This document shows positions 43,826-52,561 of a stretch of DNA of 64,000 bases, piece by piece. Source of the stretch: Paenibacillus sp. 481 (GTDB lineage Bacteria; Bacillota; Bacilli; Paenibacillales; Paenibacillaceae); NCBI RefSeq assembly GCF_021223605.1, contig NZ_CP075175.1, forward strand, positions 4,667,501 to 4,731,500. Reading direction: 5' to 3'. The translations under genes were made by a program, and so were the position numbers. Under the pieces are notes generated by a model. That model was not told where the DNA came from, did no database searches, and saw only the letters and a program-made list of their open reading frames with translations. Position 1 is the first letter of the stretch; the number at the start of each line of letters is the position of its first letter.

Positions 43826-44667
43826 AGAAACGTACTATTTTTGCGGCAGTATTTGCAGCACTATTTTTGCTAAGTGTGGTAACAGGTTGTGGAAGTAAAG
43901 CGAGCAGCGACCAGCGAGTTGTGAAGGTCGGAGTTAACGGGGACGAAATTGATTTGTGGACAATTGTGCAAAAAAAGCTGGATGCTGACAACATTAAAGT
44001 AGAGCTTATCAAGTTCAACGATTATGTCCAACCGAACAAAGCGCTGCATGATGGCGAAATTGATTTGAATGTGTTTCAGACGATTACGTATATGAATCAA
44101 TTTAAGCGTGATCATCAGCTTGATATTGTCGCTATCGGATCGACCGCGATTGCCCCGATGGGTGTATATTCGAAAAAACATAAGCAGCTCAGCGAAATTC
44201 CAGATGGTGCAACGATTACGATTCCGAACGACGTTACGAATTCGATTCGTGCCTTAAAGCTGCTTCAATCCGCTAACTTAATTAAGTTGAAGCCTAATTA
44301 TGATCCGCGGGGCGGCATTGAGCAAATTGCTGAAAATCCGAAAAATCTCATTATTGAGCCTGTGACGGCTGGTCATACTGCACGTACGTTAGACGATGCG
44401 GCAGCAGCAGTTATTAACAATGGTATTGCGGTCCAAGCGAAGCTGGACCCGGCAAAAGATCCGCTTTACAAAGAAGATCCGAACGATGTAGCAGCCAAAC
44501 CTTACATTAATGTTATCGCTGCACGTACGAAGGATAAAGATAATCAAGATTTCGCGAAAATTGTACAAGCTGTTCAATCGAAAGAGGTGCAGCAATATCG
44601 GATCGACCGCGATAAAGGAGCGGTAATTCCGGTCAACGTTCCAATCGAAGACATTCAAGATTTGTAA
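43822..44667 (+). CDS. metQ: Methionine ABC transporter, substrate-binding lipoprotein
   Basis: Surface lipoprotein of the NlpA/MetQ family, 281 aa. The lipoprotein signal has lipobox VVTGC, and the mature protein has VKVGVNGDEIDLWTIVQKKL, then NDYVQPNKALHDGEIDLNVFQT and IAPMGVYSKKH, the usual MetQ landmarks. It binds L- or D-methionine outside the membrane. It overlaps metI by ATGA and ends before a terminator shared with the convergent phosphoesterase gene. Confidence 0.95.
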   Translation: MKKRTIFAAVFAALFLLSVVTGCGSKASSDQRVVKVGVNGDEIDLWTIVQKKLDADNIKVELIKFNDYVQPNKALHDGEIDLNVFQTITYMNQFKRDHQLDIVAIGSTAIAPMGVYSKKHKQLSEIPDGATITIPNDVTNSIRALKLLQSANLIKLKPNYDPRGGIEQIAENPKNLIIEPVTAGHTARTLDDAAAAVINNGIAVQAKLDPAKDPLYKEDPNDVAAKPYINVIAARTKDKDNQDFAKIVQAVQSKEVQQYRIDRDKGAVIPVNVPIEDIQDL

Positions 44668-44693
44668 GTGTACACGAAATAACATAATGGACG

Positions 44694-44754
44694 AAGGCTG
44701 ATTGCGCAGCGCGAATGAATAATCGATTGGGGAAATGCGCGGCAATCAGCCTTT
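44694..44754. terminator. Terminator between metQ and the phosphoesterase gene
   Basis: AAGGCTGATTGC pairs perfectly with GCAATCAGCCTT, with a long internal loop carrying GCGC pairs and TTTTGC after it. Placed between convergent genes. Confidence 0.85.
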
Positions 44755-44766
44755 TGCTTTGTATCA

Positions 44767-45525
44767 CTAGCTAACTAGGGCTTTGCCATGTTGAATGGCA
44801 TGACTATAATCGTGACGTCCATGTTGCGCTGCAATATGAGCGGCTTGCTCATAATCGTATGGAAGTGAAATATGTTCAATACGCCATGAATGCTCATGTC
44901 GACTTACAGTCAAGTATTTGGCGTGAGGAGTCATAGACTCCATAGCGTGAGGATAAGGTATATCCTCATAATAGGCTGGAAGGCCGACACTTCCAGGATT
45001 AACGATCCATTTTCCGTCCGGCAGCCATACTGATTTTTGCAAATGAGTGTGTCCACAAAAAATGAGAGATTGGGTAATTGGAGCCAGCTCGGACGTAAGG
45101 GCAGAAGAACTCTTCTCAATTACACCAAACGGTGTCACTTCCTCTAGCAAATATACATCATCTGCAAAAGGTGTCCCATGACAAAATAAGATATCTTCAA
45201 ATATGTACGTCTTTTTAAAAGATCGAAGCCAATGTTCGATTTGTGGAGTAAGCAGCGATTTTACATATTGAAAAGTTGCGGATTCCATCTGATCCTGAAG
45301 TAAGTAGCGGTCACAATTGCCCATTATGTGAATCATATCTGATCGATCGATGAGCAATTGTGCTGTTTGGAGGGGATTGATAGGACCAAACAACGAATCT
45401 CCTAAATTTACAATCGTCTTAATCCCGCGCGCATCAATGTGACGCAGGACGGCTTCCAACGCATAGCTGTTACTATGTATATCAGAAATGACAGCTATTG
45501 AATTCGTATCCTTTATGTTAATCAC
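44767..45525 (-). CDS. Calcineurin-type metallophosphoesterase
   Basis: A 252 aa soluble phosphoesterase with the dinuclear metal motifs SDIHSN, NLGDSLFGP, MGNCDRY, FCHGTP and GHTHLQ, in the order of the YfcE/MJ0936-type family. The substrate is unknown. The start is uncertain: the frame opens at GTG 45525, but GAGGTGA overlaps it, so a downstream ATT or ATA codon may be used. An eight-base inverted repeat (45554-45584) lies upstream. Terminator and position near metQ do not suggest a shared operon. Confidence 0.8.
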   Translation of the reverse strand: MINIKDTNSIAVISDIHSNSYALEAVLRHIDARGIKTIVNLGDSLFGPINPLQTAQLLIDRSDMIHIMGNCDRYLLQDQMESATFQYVKSLLTPQIEHWLRSFKKTYIFEDILFCHGTPFADDVYLLEEVTPFGVIEKSSSALTSELAPITQSLIFCGHTHLQKSVWLPDGKWIVNPGSVGLPAYYEDIPYPHAMESMTPHAKYLTVSRHEHSWRIEHISLPYDYEQAAHIAAQHGRHDYSHAIQHGKALVS

Positions 45526-45553
45526 CTCATTTTTATGCAGCTTACTACATTGT

Positions 45554-45584
45554 ATCTCATAAATGATACCTACGTATATGAGAT
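45554..45584. promoter_or_regulatory. Inverted repeat upstream of the phosphoesterase gene
   Basis: ATCTCATA and TATGAGAT form an eight-base inverted repeat separated by 15 bases, about 30 bases upstream of the phosphoesterase start. It could be an operator. No other element was identified in this part of the 45526-45885 gap. Confidence 0.4.
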
Positions 45585-45696
45585 TTATCTTGATTCAAAA
45601 GTACTGTTACACCGTGAAATGATCATGTTAAACGTTAAATCTAGCATCTTATGGCAAATGAATAAACGATGAATAGGAAATTATTGAAAAAAATTA

Positions 45697-45725
45697 TTGA
45701 AACGCTGAAGTAATTATTTTATTAT
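45697..45725 (+). promoter_or_regulatory. Promoter of the second subtilase gene
   Basis: TTGAAA and TATTAT with a 17-base spacer. Transcription would begin near 45732, leaving about a 150-base leader without the GAAAGGAGG element of the first protease. Confidence 0.65.
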
Positions 45726-45885
45726 TGGTTCATACATTCATATGTTTCACATAGAAACTTTGTGTGCAGCGAAAGGAAAACATGTAAATGTTATCGTTAT
45801 CAAAATACGAGAGTGATGCGAGGTGAAACATTAGTAAAAGGAACAACGGGTCGACACAAGTTGAATAATAATGAGGAGGATCATG

Positions 45886-48357
45886 ATGAAAAGTAAACTT
45901 TCTTTTGTTCTATCACTCGTAATGGCGTTAAGCTTATTGTCGCCAGTCGTATCTGCACAAGCCGGCTCCCAGCAGCCGCAAGCGTCACCGGAGCGATTGC
46001 TACATTTGAAATCGGGCAGTATTAATTTACAAGATGGCCTATGGGGCGAGAGCTTTTCCGAAGGTGAGGCAAGTGAGCAGCCTAAATTGTACGTCGTTCA
46101 ATTTAAAGACGTCATTTCTGAAAGCTCTAAACAGGTGTTAATTGACCATGGGGCAGTTATTGGTGAATATTTGCCTGACTTCGCTTACTTGGTTACGATT
46201 TCACCGCAGCAGGCGAATCTACTAGCATCGAATAACCTCATTTATAACGTAACTCCTTATCAGGCAGAATGGAAAGGCGGCTCGCTGTTATCTACAGGTG
46301 TAGGTGAAGATCCACACGGAGCCGACCCTAACCGTATTTATATTATTTCCATTTTTAAAGGAAAAGAATCAAATGTCACAGCGTGGCTGCATGCACAGAA
46401 CGTAACCTCACTGCAAGTGTATGAAGGCGCGATAGAAGCCTCTTTTGAAGAAGCAATCATCCCTGCATTACTCCAACATCCAGACGTTACATATATTGAA
46501 CCAAAGGCGCAAGATGAACTGTTTAATGATTTTGTATCTGCACAAGTCAAGGCTTCTTCACCTAATGGGGCATGGAGCAAAGGCTTTGATGGAAAAGGGC
46601 AAGTGGTTGCTGTTGCAGACAGCGGTCTAGATTCTGGTGATTTAACTACGCTGCATCAAGATTTTGAAGGTCAATTGCATGCTACGCCAGTCGCTAATCC
46701 AACAGGTACATGGCACGATTTGAATGGTCACGGGACACATGTAGCTGGCACAGTGCTCGGAACAGGCAAGATGTCGAACGGACAGTACAAAGGCGTTGCT
46801 CCTGGCGCGAAAATGGTGTTTCAAGCGATCGGTTGCGGCGGGACAAGCATTTGCGCTGGAGATGTCCGTAATTTGTTCGGTACAGCGAAGTCGCTAGGGG
46901 CCAGCATTCATACGAATTCATGGGGCTCACGCTTTAATTACTCATACAATGCGAATTCGAATCGTGTAGATGAGTACACATTTGCGAACAAAGATTTCGC
47001 AGTCTTGTTTGCCGCAGGCAATGATGGCAGCAGAAGCAATACGATTTCCGCACCTGGCAATGCGAAAAATACGATTACAGTCGGGAATCTATTAAAAAGT
47101 ACACCTAACCAAATCGCGTCTACTTCCGGTAGAGGATTTGCGATAGATGGGCGTATCAAGCCAGATGTAGTCGCAACCGGATCTTCAATTATTTCTGCGC
47201 GCTCCTCCGTTTCGAGCACACGGCCGTATGCGGACAATGCGAACTATACAACGATGTCGGGAACGTCAATGGCTACACCAGCTGTAGCAGGAGCGGCGGC
47301 AATCGTGCGCCAGCATTTTATCGAGCAGAAGCAAGTAACGCCGTCAGCGGCGCTCATTAAAGCAACATTAATTAACGGCGCACAGGATGTCGGTTACGGT
47401 TGGATGAGTAGAGAGACGGGCTGGGGTAAAGTCGATCTCGAACACTCTCTCTTTCCTACTAATGGTAGAACAGTAGATTTCGCTGACTATGGTACAGGCT
47501 TGAAAACGGGAGATGCTGTAACTTTTTCCGTTCAAGCAAAGAGCGGTCAACCGCTTAAAATTTCTACCGTTTGGAATGACTATCAAGGTGCTGTCCAAGC
47601 TACCAAATTGCTTGTCAATGACTTAGACGTAGAAGTGGTTGCGCCAAACGGGGAGCGTTTTAAAGGAAATTGCTTCGCAGCCAATACGGCTAGCAGTACT
47701 TGCGCGGTATATGATCGAATTAATAATGTGGAAAATGTCTATTTGAACAACGTACAAACGGGAGTGTACCAAGTAACCGTTAAAGCGTACAATGTGCCGC
47801 AGCAAACACAGCCATTTGCGCTCGTCGTGTCTGGGCAAGGGGCTAACATCACAAGCAGCACATTGGGGGCTGAGTCTCTTCCTGTTTCTTTAAAAGCACC
47901 TGAGCAGCTAAGCGTCACAGCGCAAACGTATGACAGCGTGACGTTGGGTTGGTCGGATACGAATGTATTTAATGAAGCGAATAATCCGAATAGCTCGGAC
48001 GGGAATGGCACCGTTCAGGGGATTCGCTATAACATTTTTAATGGTGCAACACTTGTTGGATCAAGTGTAACGGCTTCCTTCACGGTAACAGGGTTGCAGC
48101 CGTCTATTCCGTACACATTTACAGTACAAACCGTGGACAAGGCAGGCAATGTGTCACCGCTCAGTCAGGCTTTGCAAGTGCAGCTTACACCAGCTCCAAC
48201 TGCACCAACGAAAGTATGGCAGCCTCAGCAAACGTATCAAGTTGGTGATATAGTTGCATTTGAGAACGCGCTCTTTACTTGTGTAATTGGACACACTTCG
48301 CTCTCAGGCTGGGAGCCGACTGTGGTACCGGCATTGTGGTCTGTTGTGAAAAAATGA
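45886..48357 (+). CDS. Second KP-43-like subtilase with FN3 and chitin-binding-type module
   Basis: Paralogue of the protease at 39481, 823 aa with the same domain order. Signal peptide about 1-26, propeptide-like region, S8 domain with Asp245 (AVADSGLDSG), His282 (GHGTHVAG) and Ser461 (SGTSMATPAVAG), beta-barrel with NDLDVEVVAPNG, FN3 from about 670 with an insertion (NEANNPNSSDGNG) and a CBM5/12-like module from about 776 (VWQPQQTYQVGD, ending PALWSVVKK). ATG 45886 is six bases from GAGGAGG; ATG 45871 lies inside that region. Codon use matches neighbours, unlike the first copy. Confidence 0.9.
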   Translation: MKSKLSFVLSLVMALSLLSPVVSAQAGSQQPQASPERLLHLKSGSINLQDGLWGESFSEGEASEQPKLYVVQFKDVISESSKQVLIDHGAVIGEYLPDFAYLVTISPQQANLLASNNLIYNVTPYQAEWKGGSLLSTGVGEDPHGADPNRIYIISIFKGKESNVTAWLHAQNVTSLQVYEGAIEASFEEAIIPALLQHPDVTYIEPKAQDELFNDFVSAQVKASSPNGAWSKGFDGKGQVVAVADSGLDSGDLTTLHQDFEGQLHATPVANPTGTWHDLNGHGTHVAGTVLGTGKMSNGQYKGVAPGAKMVFQAIGCGGTSICAGDVRNLFGTAKSLGASIHTNSWGSRFNYSYNANSNRVDEYTFANKDFAVLFAAGNDGSRSNTISAPGNAKNTITVGNLLKSTPNQIASTSGRGFAIDGRIKPDVVATGSSIISARSSVSSTRPYADNANYTTMSGTSMATPAVAGAAAIVRQHFIEQKQVTPSAALIKATLINGAQDVGYGWMSRETGWGKVDLEHSLFPTNGRTVDFADYGTGLKTGDAVTFSVQAKSGQPLKISTVWNDYQGAVQATKLLVNDLDVEVVAPNGERFKGNCFAANTASSTCAVYDRINNVENVYLNNVQTGVYQVTVKAYNVPQQTQPFALVVSGQGANITSSTLGAESLPVSLKAPEQLSVTAQTYDSVTLGWSDTNVFNEANNPNSSDGNGTVQGIRYNIFNGATLVGSSVTASFTVTGLQPSIPYTFTVQTVDKAGNVSPLSQALQVQLTPAPTAPTKVWQPQQTYQVGDIVAFENALFTCVIGHTSLSGWEPTVVPALWSVVKK

Positions 48358-48423
48358 GACAAAGTGTAATTCCTACCATTAAATCGAAAAAACTGTGAAT
48401 AAAAATGATTAGTAAATGTTGGA

Positions 48424-48453
48424 GCGCCTTTTGTCGACTTTCCAGTTGGCAAG
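48424..48453 (+). terminator. Weak terminator after the second subtilase gene
   Basis: CGCCTTTTG pairs with CAAGGGGCG (two GU pairs) and is followed by TTTTCG. The short T run makes it moderate. Confidence 0.55.
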
Positions 48454-48594
48454 GGGCGTTTTCGTGTTCGAGGCTCCATGATTTGACGCTTTCTATGGAA
48501 GTCTCACAATATTTTTCATAAACAAGGCAGGAATCATTCCTGTACTTGTCGAATTATACCCTCTTAACGGAAAATTTCTGGAAGGAGATGCAAT

Positions 48595-51393
48595 ATGCAA
48601 TTAAACCAACCTAAGCGAACACGTTCAGTACAGAAATGGGGTAGTGCTCTGTTAGCAGTCTCGCTAACGATCGGTACAGCCCCGACAGTGTTCGCAGCCG
48701 AGCCGTCCAAGGTCAGCGGCACGAAGACACAATCGACGAAGACCACAACAACATCAACCACAACATCAACATCTGGTGTGAGCCCGGTATTTAATGATGT
48801 GAAGCTTGGCTTCTGGGCAGAGAAGCATATACATAAATTGGCTGCACTTGGTATCTTGCAAGGAAACAATGGTAAATTTCGTCCTAACGATCCTGTCACG
48901 CAGCAAGAAGCTGTGACGATGGCAATCCGCTTTATGGGATTGGAAGGCGAGCTGCAGACAGGCGATAATGCCTCTTTACCGAAAGATTTTAAAGTAGGGA
49001 ATTATTTTAAGCCGTATATCGTACTTGCCTTTAAGGAAGGGTTGCTCACGAAGGAAGAGGAACTTCTCAAGCCTGATCCTAAGAAGCCGTGGGGCGATCA
49101 AAAGGCATCACGTGAATGGGTAACTAAAATTCTCGTCCGTGCTGTGAAAAAGCAAGACGATGCGTTGAAGAGCATGACGAAACAAACGACTTTTGCAGAT
49201 AACAGCAAAATTAGCGCTTCGGCTCGTGGCTATGTAAATGCAGCCGTTGACCTCAAGCTTGCTACGGGTATGGCTGGTAATAAATTTGAACCGCTCAAAG
49301 AAGTGACGCGCGCGCAAATGGCGACATTTTTCAGCCGTGGGGAATCGGTCACAACTGTCAAGCACGCCGCTGAACGATACGGATATGTGATGGCGCTATC
49401 CGATCAAGAGCTGCGTTTATATGGTGAAGACGGTCAGACAGAAACGTATCGTCATGACAAAAATACGATGATCTACCGCACGGATGGGGACAAGCAAATC
49501 GTACTGAAAGATTTGGGCTTGTACATGAAAGTGCGCATTATTGGTAGAAACAGCGTTGCAACCTATGTTGAATTAGTAGATGCCGAGCCGAAAGTCGATG
49601 TATCGGAGTCATCGGTCAAATATGTCGCGCCTTCGGAGAGCAAAATATACTTGAAACACCCAGGTCGCGAAGATTTGGAGCAACTCGTGTTCAACAAGGA
49701 CACGGTTATTAAGGATGCAGGCGGCAATGTGATTAGCGCTTCCCAAATCACGCCTGAAAGCACGATTGTGATTAAGCGTGAAACGTTCTCACAAGAGCGC
49801 AAAGTGATTGAGTTGCAGGTGAAATCAGGTCCTGTCAATAAGTCAACAAAAGGGACTCTAACGGAAATTGATACGCCAAACCGCAAAGTAACGATTCAGC
49901 CGGAAAGTGGCGCTAAAGAGACGTTCACGGTCGCTGAAGATGCGGTTATTCGTTACCAAAATAAGCTGATGGCGAACGGTCTAAAAGACTTAAAGCTCAA
50001 CAGTGTTATTAACTATACCGTTAAAAATAGCATCGTAACGAATATTGAGTTGACTTCCGTTTCCGAGATGATGATTTCGGGCGTGCTTTTTGATAAAGGT
50101 GCGAACAGAACGAGCATCACGGTTAAACAGGACAATAACAATTTGGAAACGAAAATGTTGGCTCATAACTTTGAGATTGTGTTAGAAGGAATGAACAACC
50201 CTTCGTTCGACGAGTTGGTCGCTGGAGAAAACGGTGACCGCGTCGAGTTGACGCTCAATAGTGAAAATCAGGTTACTCGTATTAAACTAGTGAACCGCAA
50301 AGTCGAAATGTTGTTAGGTGTTCAAGTTGTTAGCTTCGACAAGCAAAGAGGATACCTTACGGTTGAAGTCGATAAGCAGTTGCCGCGTGTATTTGTGATT
50401 AACGGCGCGACTAGAATCGAGAATAACGGTTCGAAGCTAAATATCGATGAGTTGGCTTCTATGCTCAATGAAAAACGCAAAGCGAATATACAATATTCTG
50501 GCAGCAACGCAATTGCGGTTCAATTCGTACATAAAACAGAGGGTACGTTTATGTATACAAGTGCAGCTGCGAATACGTTGACGCTGAAGTTGGTGAACGG
50601 ACAAACGGTTACGATACCAATGCGCAAAGATTTGTCTTACGTTGAAATTTATGGCAAAACGAATGCGAAATTGGCGGACATTAGCAACGGGCAACATATT
50701 ACGGTTCATTTTGAAGATGATCAGAAGACGGTACGTGCTGTTTCCGTACGCACGAACGAGCAATTTGAGGTCGAATCTGTGGATACGAATAATGGCCGTG
50801 TGCGCTTCCGCACAAATAGCAACACGATTGAGGAGTTCTACGTTGGCACGGCACCAGTGAAGAACATGGCTAGAGAACTAGTGAAATTGTCTGACGTACG
50901 ACCTAATGAGTATTATAACGTTGTGATGGACGGCAGAACGGTCGTTGAAATGAGCCGCTCTTCGGTCGTATACGGCACGATTGACTCGCTTGATACGAGC
51001 AAAGGTGTTATGATGGTCAAAGACAGTGCAGGGCAAATGTCGATCTACCAAGTAGGCACCGGTACGCAAATTCTCGTAGACAATTCCTCTACAACGAATT
51101 TGAATGCGATTAAAGTCGGTGACCGTGTCGAAGTACGTAAAGACATTTATGACAAGACGATTATTCGTCATGTTAAGGAATTAAAACGCACGTTCTGGAA
51201 GCATGATTCGCGGACAAATGAAGTTTACGTTAAACGCTCAATGGCCGATACAAGCTTTATTTTTAAGCTTCATCCTAACGCTTATGTGCATCAAAAAGGC
51301 CAGAAGATAAATGTGAGCTCTTTACAAGACAACTCAGATATCGTATTGTATGTTATTAAGGACCAAGTAGTGGAGATTGAGAAAGTGTCTTAA
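48595..51393 (+). CDS. S-layer homology (SLH) domain surface protein
   Basis: Exported 932 aa surface protein. Residues 1-35 are a signal peptide (LLAVSLTIGTAPTVFAA), followed by a Thr/Ser-rich linker (KTTTTSTTTSTS). Three SLH repeats then occupy about 62-245 (FNDVKLGFWAEKHIHKLAALG; NYFKPYIVLAFKEGLL; SARGYVNAAVDLKLATG), which anchor proteins to pyruvylated wall polymers. The remaining 680 residues are beta-rich with repeated patterns such as GTLTEIDTPNRKVTIQ and IDSLDTSKGVMMVKD, suggesting repeated small beta domains of unknown role. ATG 48595 follows GGAAGGAG. Confidence 0.88.
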   Translation: MQLNQPKRTRSVQKWGSALLAVSLTIGTAPTVFAAEPSKVSGTKTQSTKTTTTSTTTSTSGVSPVFNDVKLGFWAEKHIHKLAALGILQGNNGKFRPNDPVTQQEAVTMAIRFMGLEGELQTGDNASLPKDFKVGNYFKPYIVLAFKEGLLTKEEELLKPDPKKPWGDQKASREWVTKILVRAVKKQDDALKSMTKQTTFADNSKISASARGYVNAAVDLKLATGMAGNKFEPLKEVTRAQMATFFSRGESVTTVKHAAERYGYVMALSDQELRLYGEDGQTETYRHDKNTMIYRTDGDKQIVLKDLGLYMKVRIIGRNSVATYVELVDAEPKVDVSESSVKYVAPSESKIYLKHPGREDLEQLVFNKDTVIKDAGGNVISASQITPESTIVIKRETFSQERKVIELQVKSGPVNKSTKGTLTEIDTPNRKVTIQPESGAKETFTVAEDAVIRYQNKLMANGLKDLKLNSVINYTVKNSIVTNIELTSVSEMMISGVLFDKGANRTSITVKQDNNNLETKMLAHNFEIVLEGMNNPSFDELVAGENGDRVELTLNSENQVTRIKLVNRKVEMLLGVQVVSFDKQRGYLTVEVDKQLPRVFVINGATRIENNGSKLNIDELASMLNEKRKANIQYSGSNAIAVQFVHKTEGTFMYTSAAANTLTLKLVNGQTVTIPMRKDLSYVEIYGKTNAKLADISNGQHITVHFEDDQKTVRAVSVRTNEQFEVESVDTNNGRVRFRTNSNTIEEFYVGTAPVKNMARELVKLSDVRPNEYYNVVMDGRTVVEMSRSSVVYGTIDSLDTSKGVMMVKDSAGQMSIYQVGTGTQILVDNSSTTNLNAIKVGDRVEVRKDIYDKTIIRHVKELKRTFWKHDSRTNEVYVKRSMADTSFIFKLHPNAYVHQKGQKINVSSLQDNSDIVLYVIKDQVVEIEKVS

Positions 51394-51412
51394 CGTTATA
51401 GGCATGGATACG

Positions 51413-51446
51413 ACCGTCTCATCCTGTGGGTGAGACGGTTTATTTT
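51413..51446 (+). terminator. Terminator after the SLH gene
   Basis: ACCGTCTCA pairs with TGAGACGGT, followed by TTATTTT. Confidence 0.9.
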
Positions 51447-51482
51447 ACGAGATTAGAAAGTATTACCAGGGAGGATTGCTTT

Positions 51483-52151
51483 ATGGCTACGAGCGTACGT
51501 GTTCGTCGGATTTTAGATACGATTGCTGACATGTTCCCCGACGCACATTGCGAGCTGAACCATGCTAATCCGTTCGAATTGACCATCGCCGTCTTGCTGT
51601 CAGCTCAATGCACGGATGAAACCGTGAACAAGGTAACAGCGACACTGTTTCAAAAATATAAACGTCCTGAAGATTACTTGGCTGTTCCGTTGGAAGAGTT
51701 GGAGCAAGATATCCGGCGAATAGGTTTGTTCCGCAACAAAGCTAACAATATTCAGAAGTTGTGTCTCATCCTATTGGAGCGATACAATGGTGAAGTACCG
51801 CGCAAGCATGAACAGTTGACCGAACTGCCAGGAGTGGGACGCAAGACCGCTAACGTCGTCATGTCTAACGCTTTTGATGTTCCGGCAATGGCTGTGGATA
51901 CTCATGTCGAGCGCGTGTCCAAACGATTGAAGCTTGTTGACGAGAACGACAGCGTACTGGAAGTCGAGAAGAAGCTTACGCGCAAGATTCCTCGAGATGA
52001 GTGGACGATCACGCATCATCGACTTATTTTTTTCGGACGCTACCATTGCAAGGCGCAGTCACCCCGCTGCGAAACTTGTCCACTGCTTGAAGATTGTAAA
52101 GAGGGTAAAATACGTATGAAAATGCCTAAAAAAAGAAAAAATGTACAGTAA
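51483..52151 (+). CDS. nth: Endonuclease III
   Basis: Base-excision repair DNA glycosylase/AP lyase for oxidised pyrimidines. The HhH-GPD motif is ELPGVGRKTANVVMSNAF followed by the catalytic region MAVDTHVERVSKRL (Asp), and the catalytic Lys is in QCTDETVNKV. The 4Fe-4S motif CX6CX2CX5C is in CKAQSPRCETCPLLEDC near the C-terminus. ATG 51483 gives 222 aa and follows GGGAGGATTG. In B. subtilis nth lies beside dnaD; here it is alone after the SLH gene. Confidence 0.95.
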   Translation: MATSVRVRRILDTIADMFPDAHCELNHANPFELTIAVLLSAQCTDETVNKVTATLFQKYKRPEDYLAVPLEELEQDIRRIGLFRNKANNIQKLCLILLERYNGEVPRKHEQLTELPGVGRKTANVVMSNAFDVPAMAVDTHVERVSKRLKLVDENDSVLEVEKKLTRKIPRDEWTITHHRLIFFGRYHCKAQSPRCETCPLLEDCKEGKIRMKMPKKRKNVQ

Positions 52152-52202
52152 ACCATGTGCGACAAATGATTACATACTGCGCACTTATGATAGGAGTCGG
52201 TT

Positions 52203-52478
52203 GTGTTGAAATGTATTTCCGTGTATACAGACAATTTTGAACAGTTTTCTGATATTTATGAAAAGGTAATGAATACCCCTTTGCAAGATGATGAAGAAAT
52301 TGAAGTAGACGGTATTACGGTATATGCTGCTGGCGAAGTGCCAGATCAGTACGTAGAACGTATGCGCCAAAAGTTGGACGTTGTAGTGATGCGCGTAAAA
52401 GAGCACAACATTACGATTTTGCAGCATGGCAAGCAGTTTGAAATTATTATTCCGACAGAGCAAAATATGGTACACTAG
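52203..52478 (+). CDS. Small protein of unknown function
   Basis: A 91 aa acidic protein, not recognised. It is compact with alternating strands and helices (CISVYTDNFEQFSDIYEKV; VVVMRVKEHNITILQHG), no signal peptide and no known motif. GTG 52203 has TAGGAG at normal spacing. It lies just after nth and before a terminator, so it may be co-transcribed with nth. The absence of frame shadows and the terminator behind it support a real gene. Confidence 0.65.
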   Translation: MLKCISVYTDNFEQFSDIYEKVMNTPLQDDEEIEVDGITVYAAGEVPDQYVERMRQKLDVVVMRVKEHNITILQHGKQFEIIIPTEQNMVH

Positions 52479-52499
52479 AAACCGAATGCATAGGCAAAA

Positions 52500-52537
52500 A
52501 GAGGAAGCCGACGTGTTCGGTTTCTTCTTTTTTTATT
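52500..52537 (+). terminator. Terminator before the dynamin-like gene
   Basis: GAAGCCGA pairs with TCGGTTTC (one GU pair), followed by TTCTTTTTTT. Confidence 0.85.
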
Positions 52538-52561
52538 TACGTGTAATGGGGGATCAGGTTA

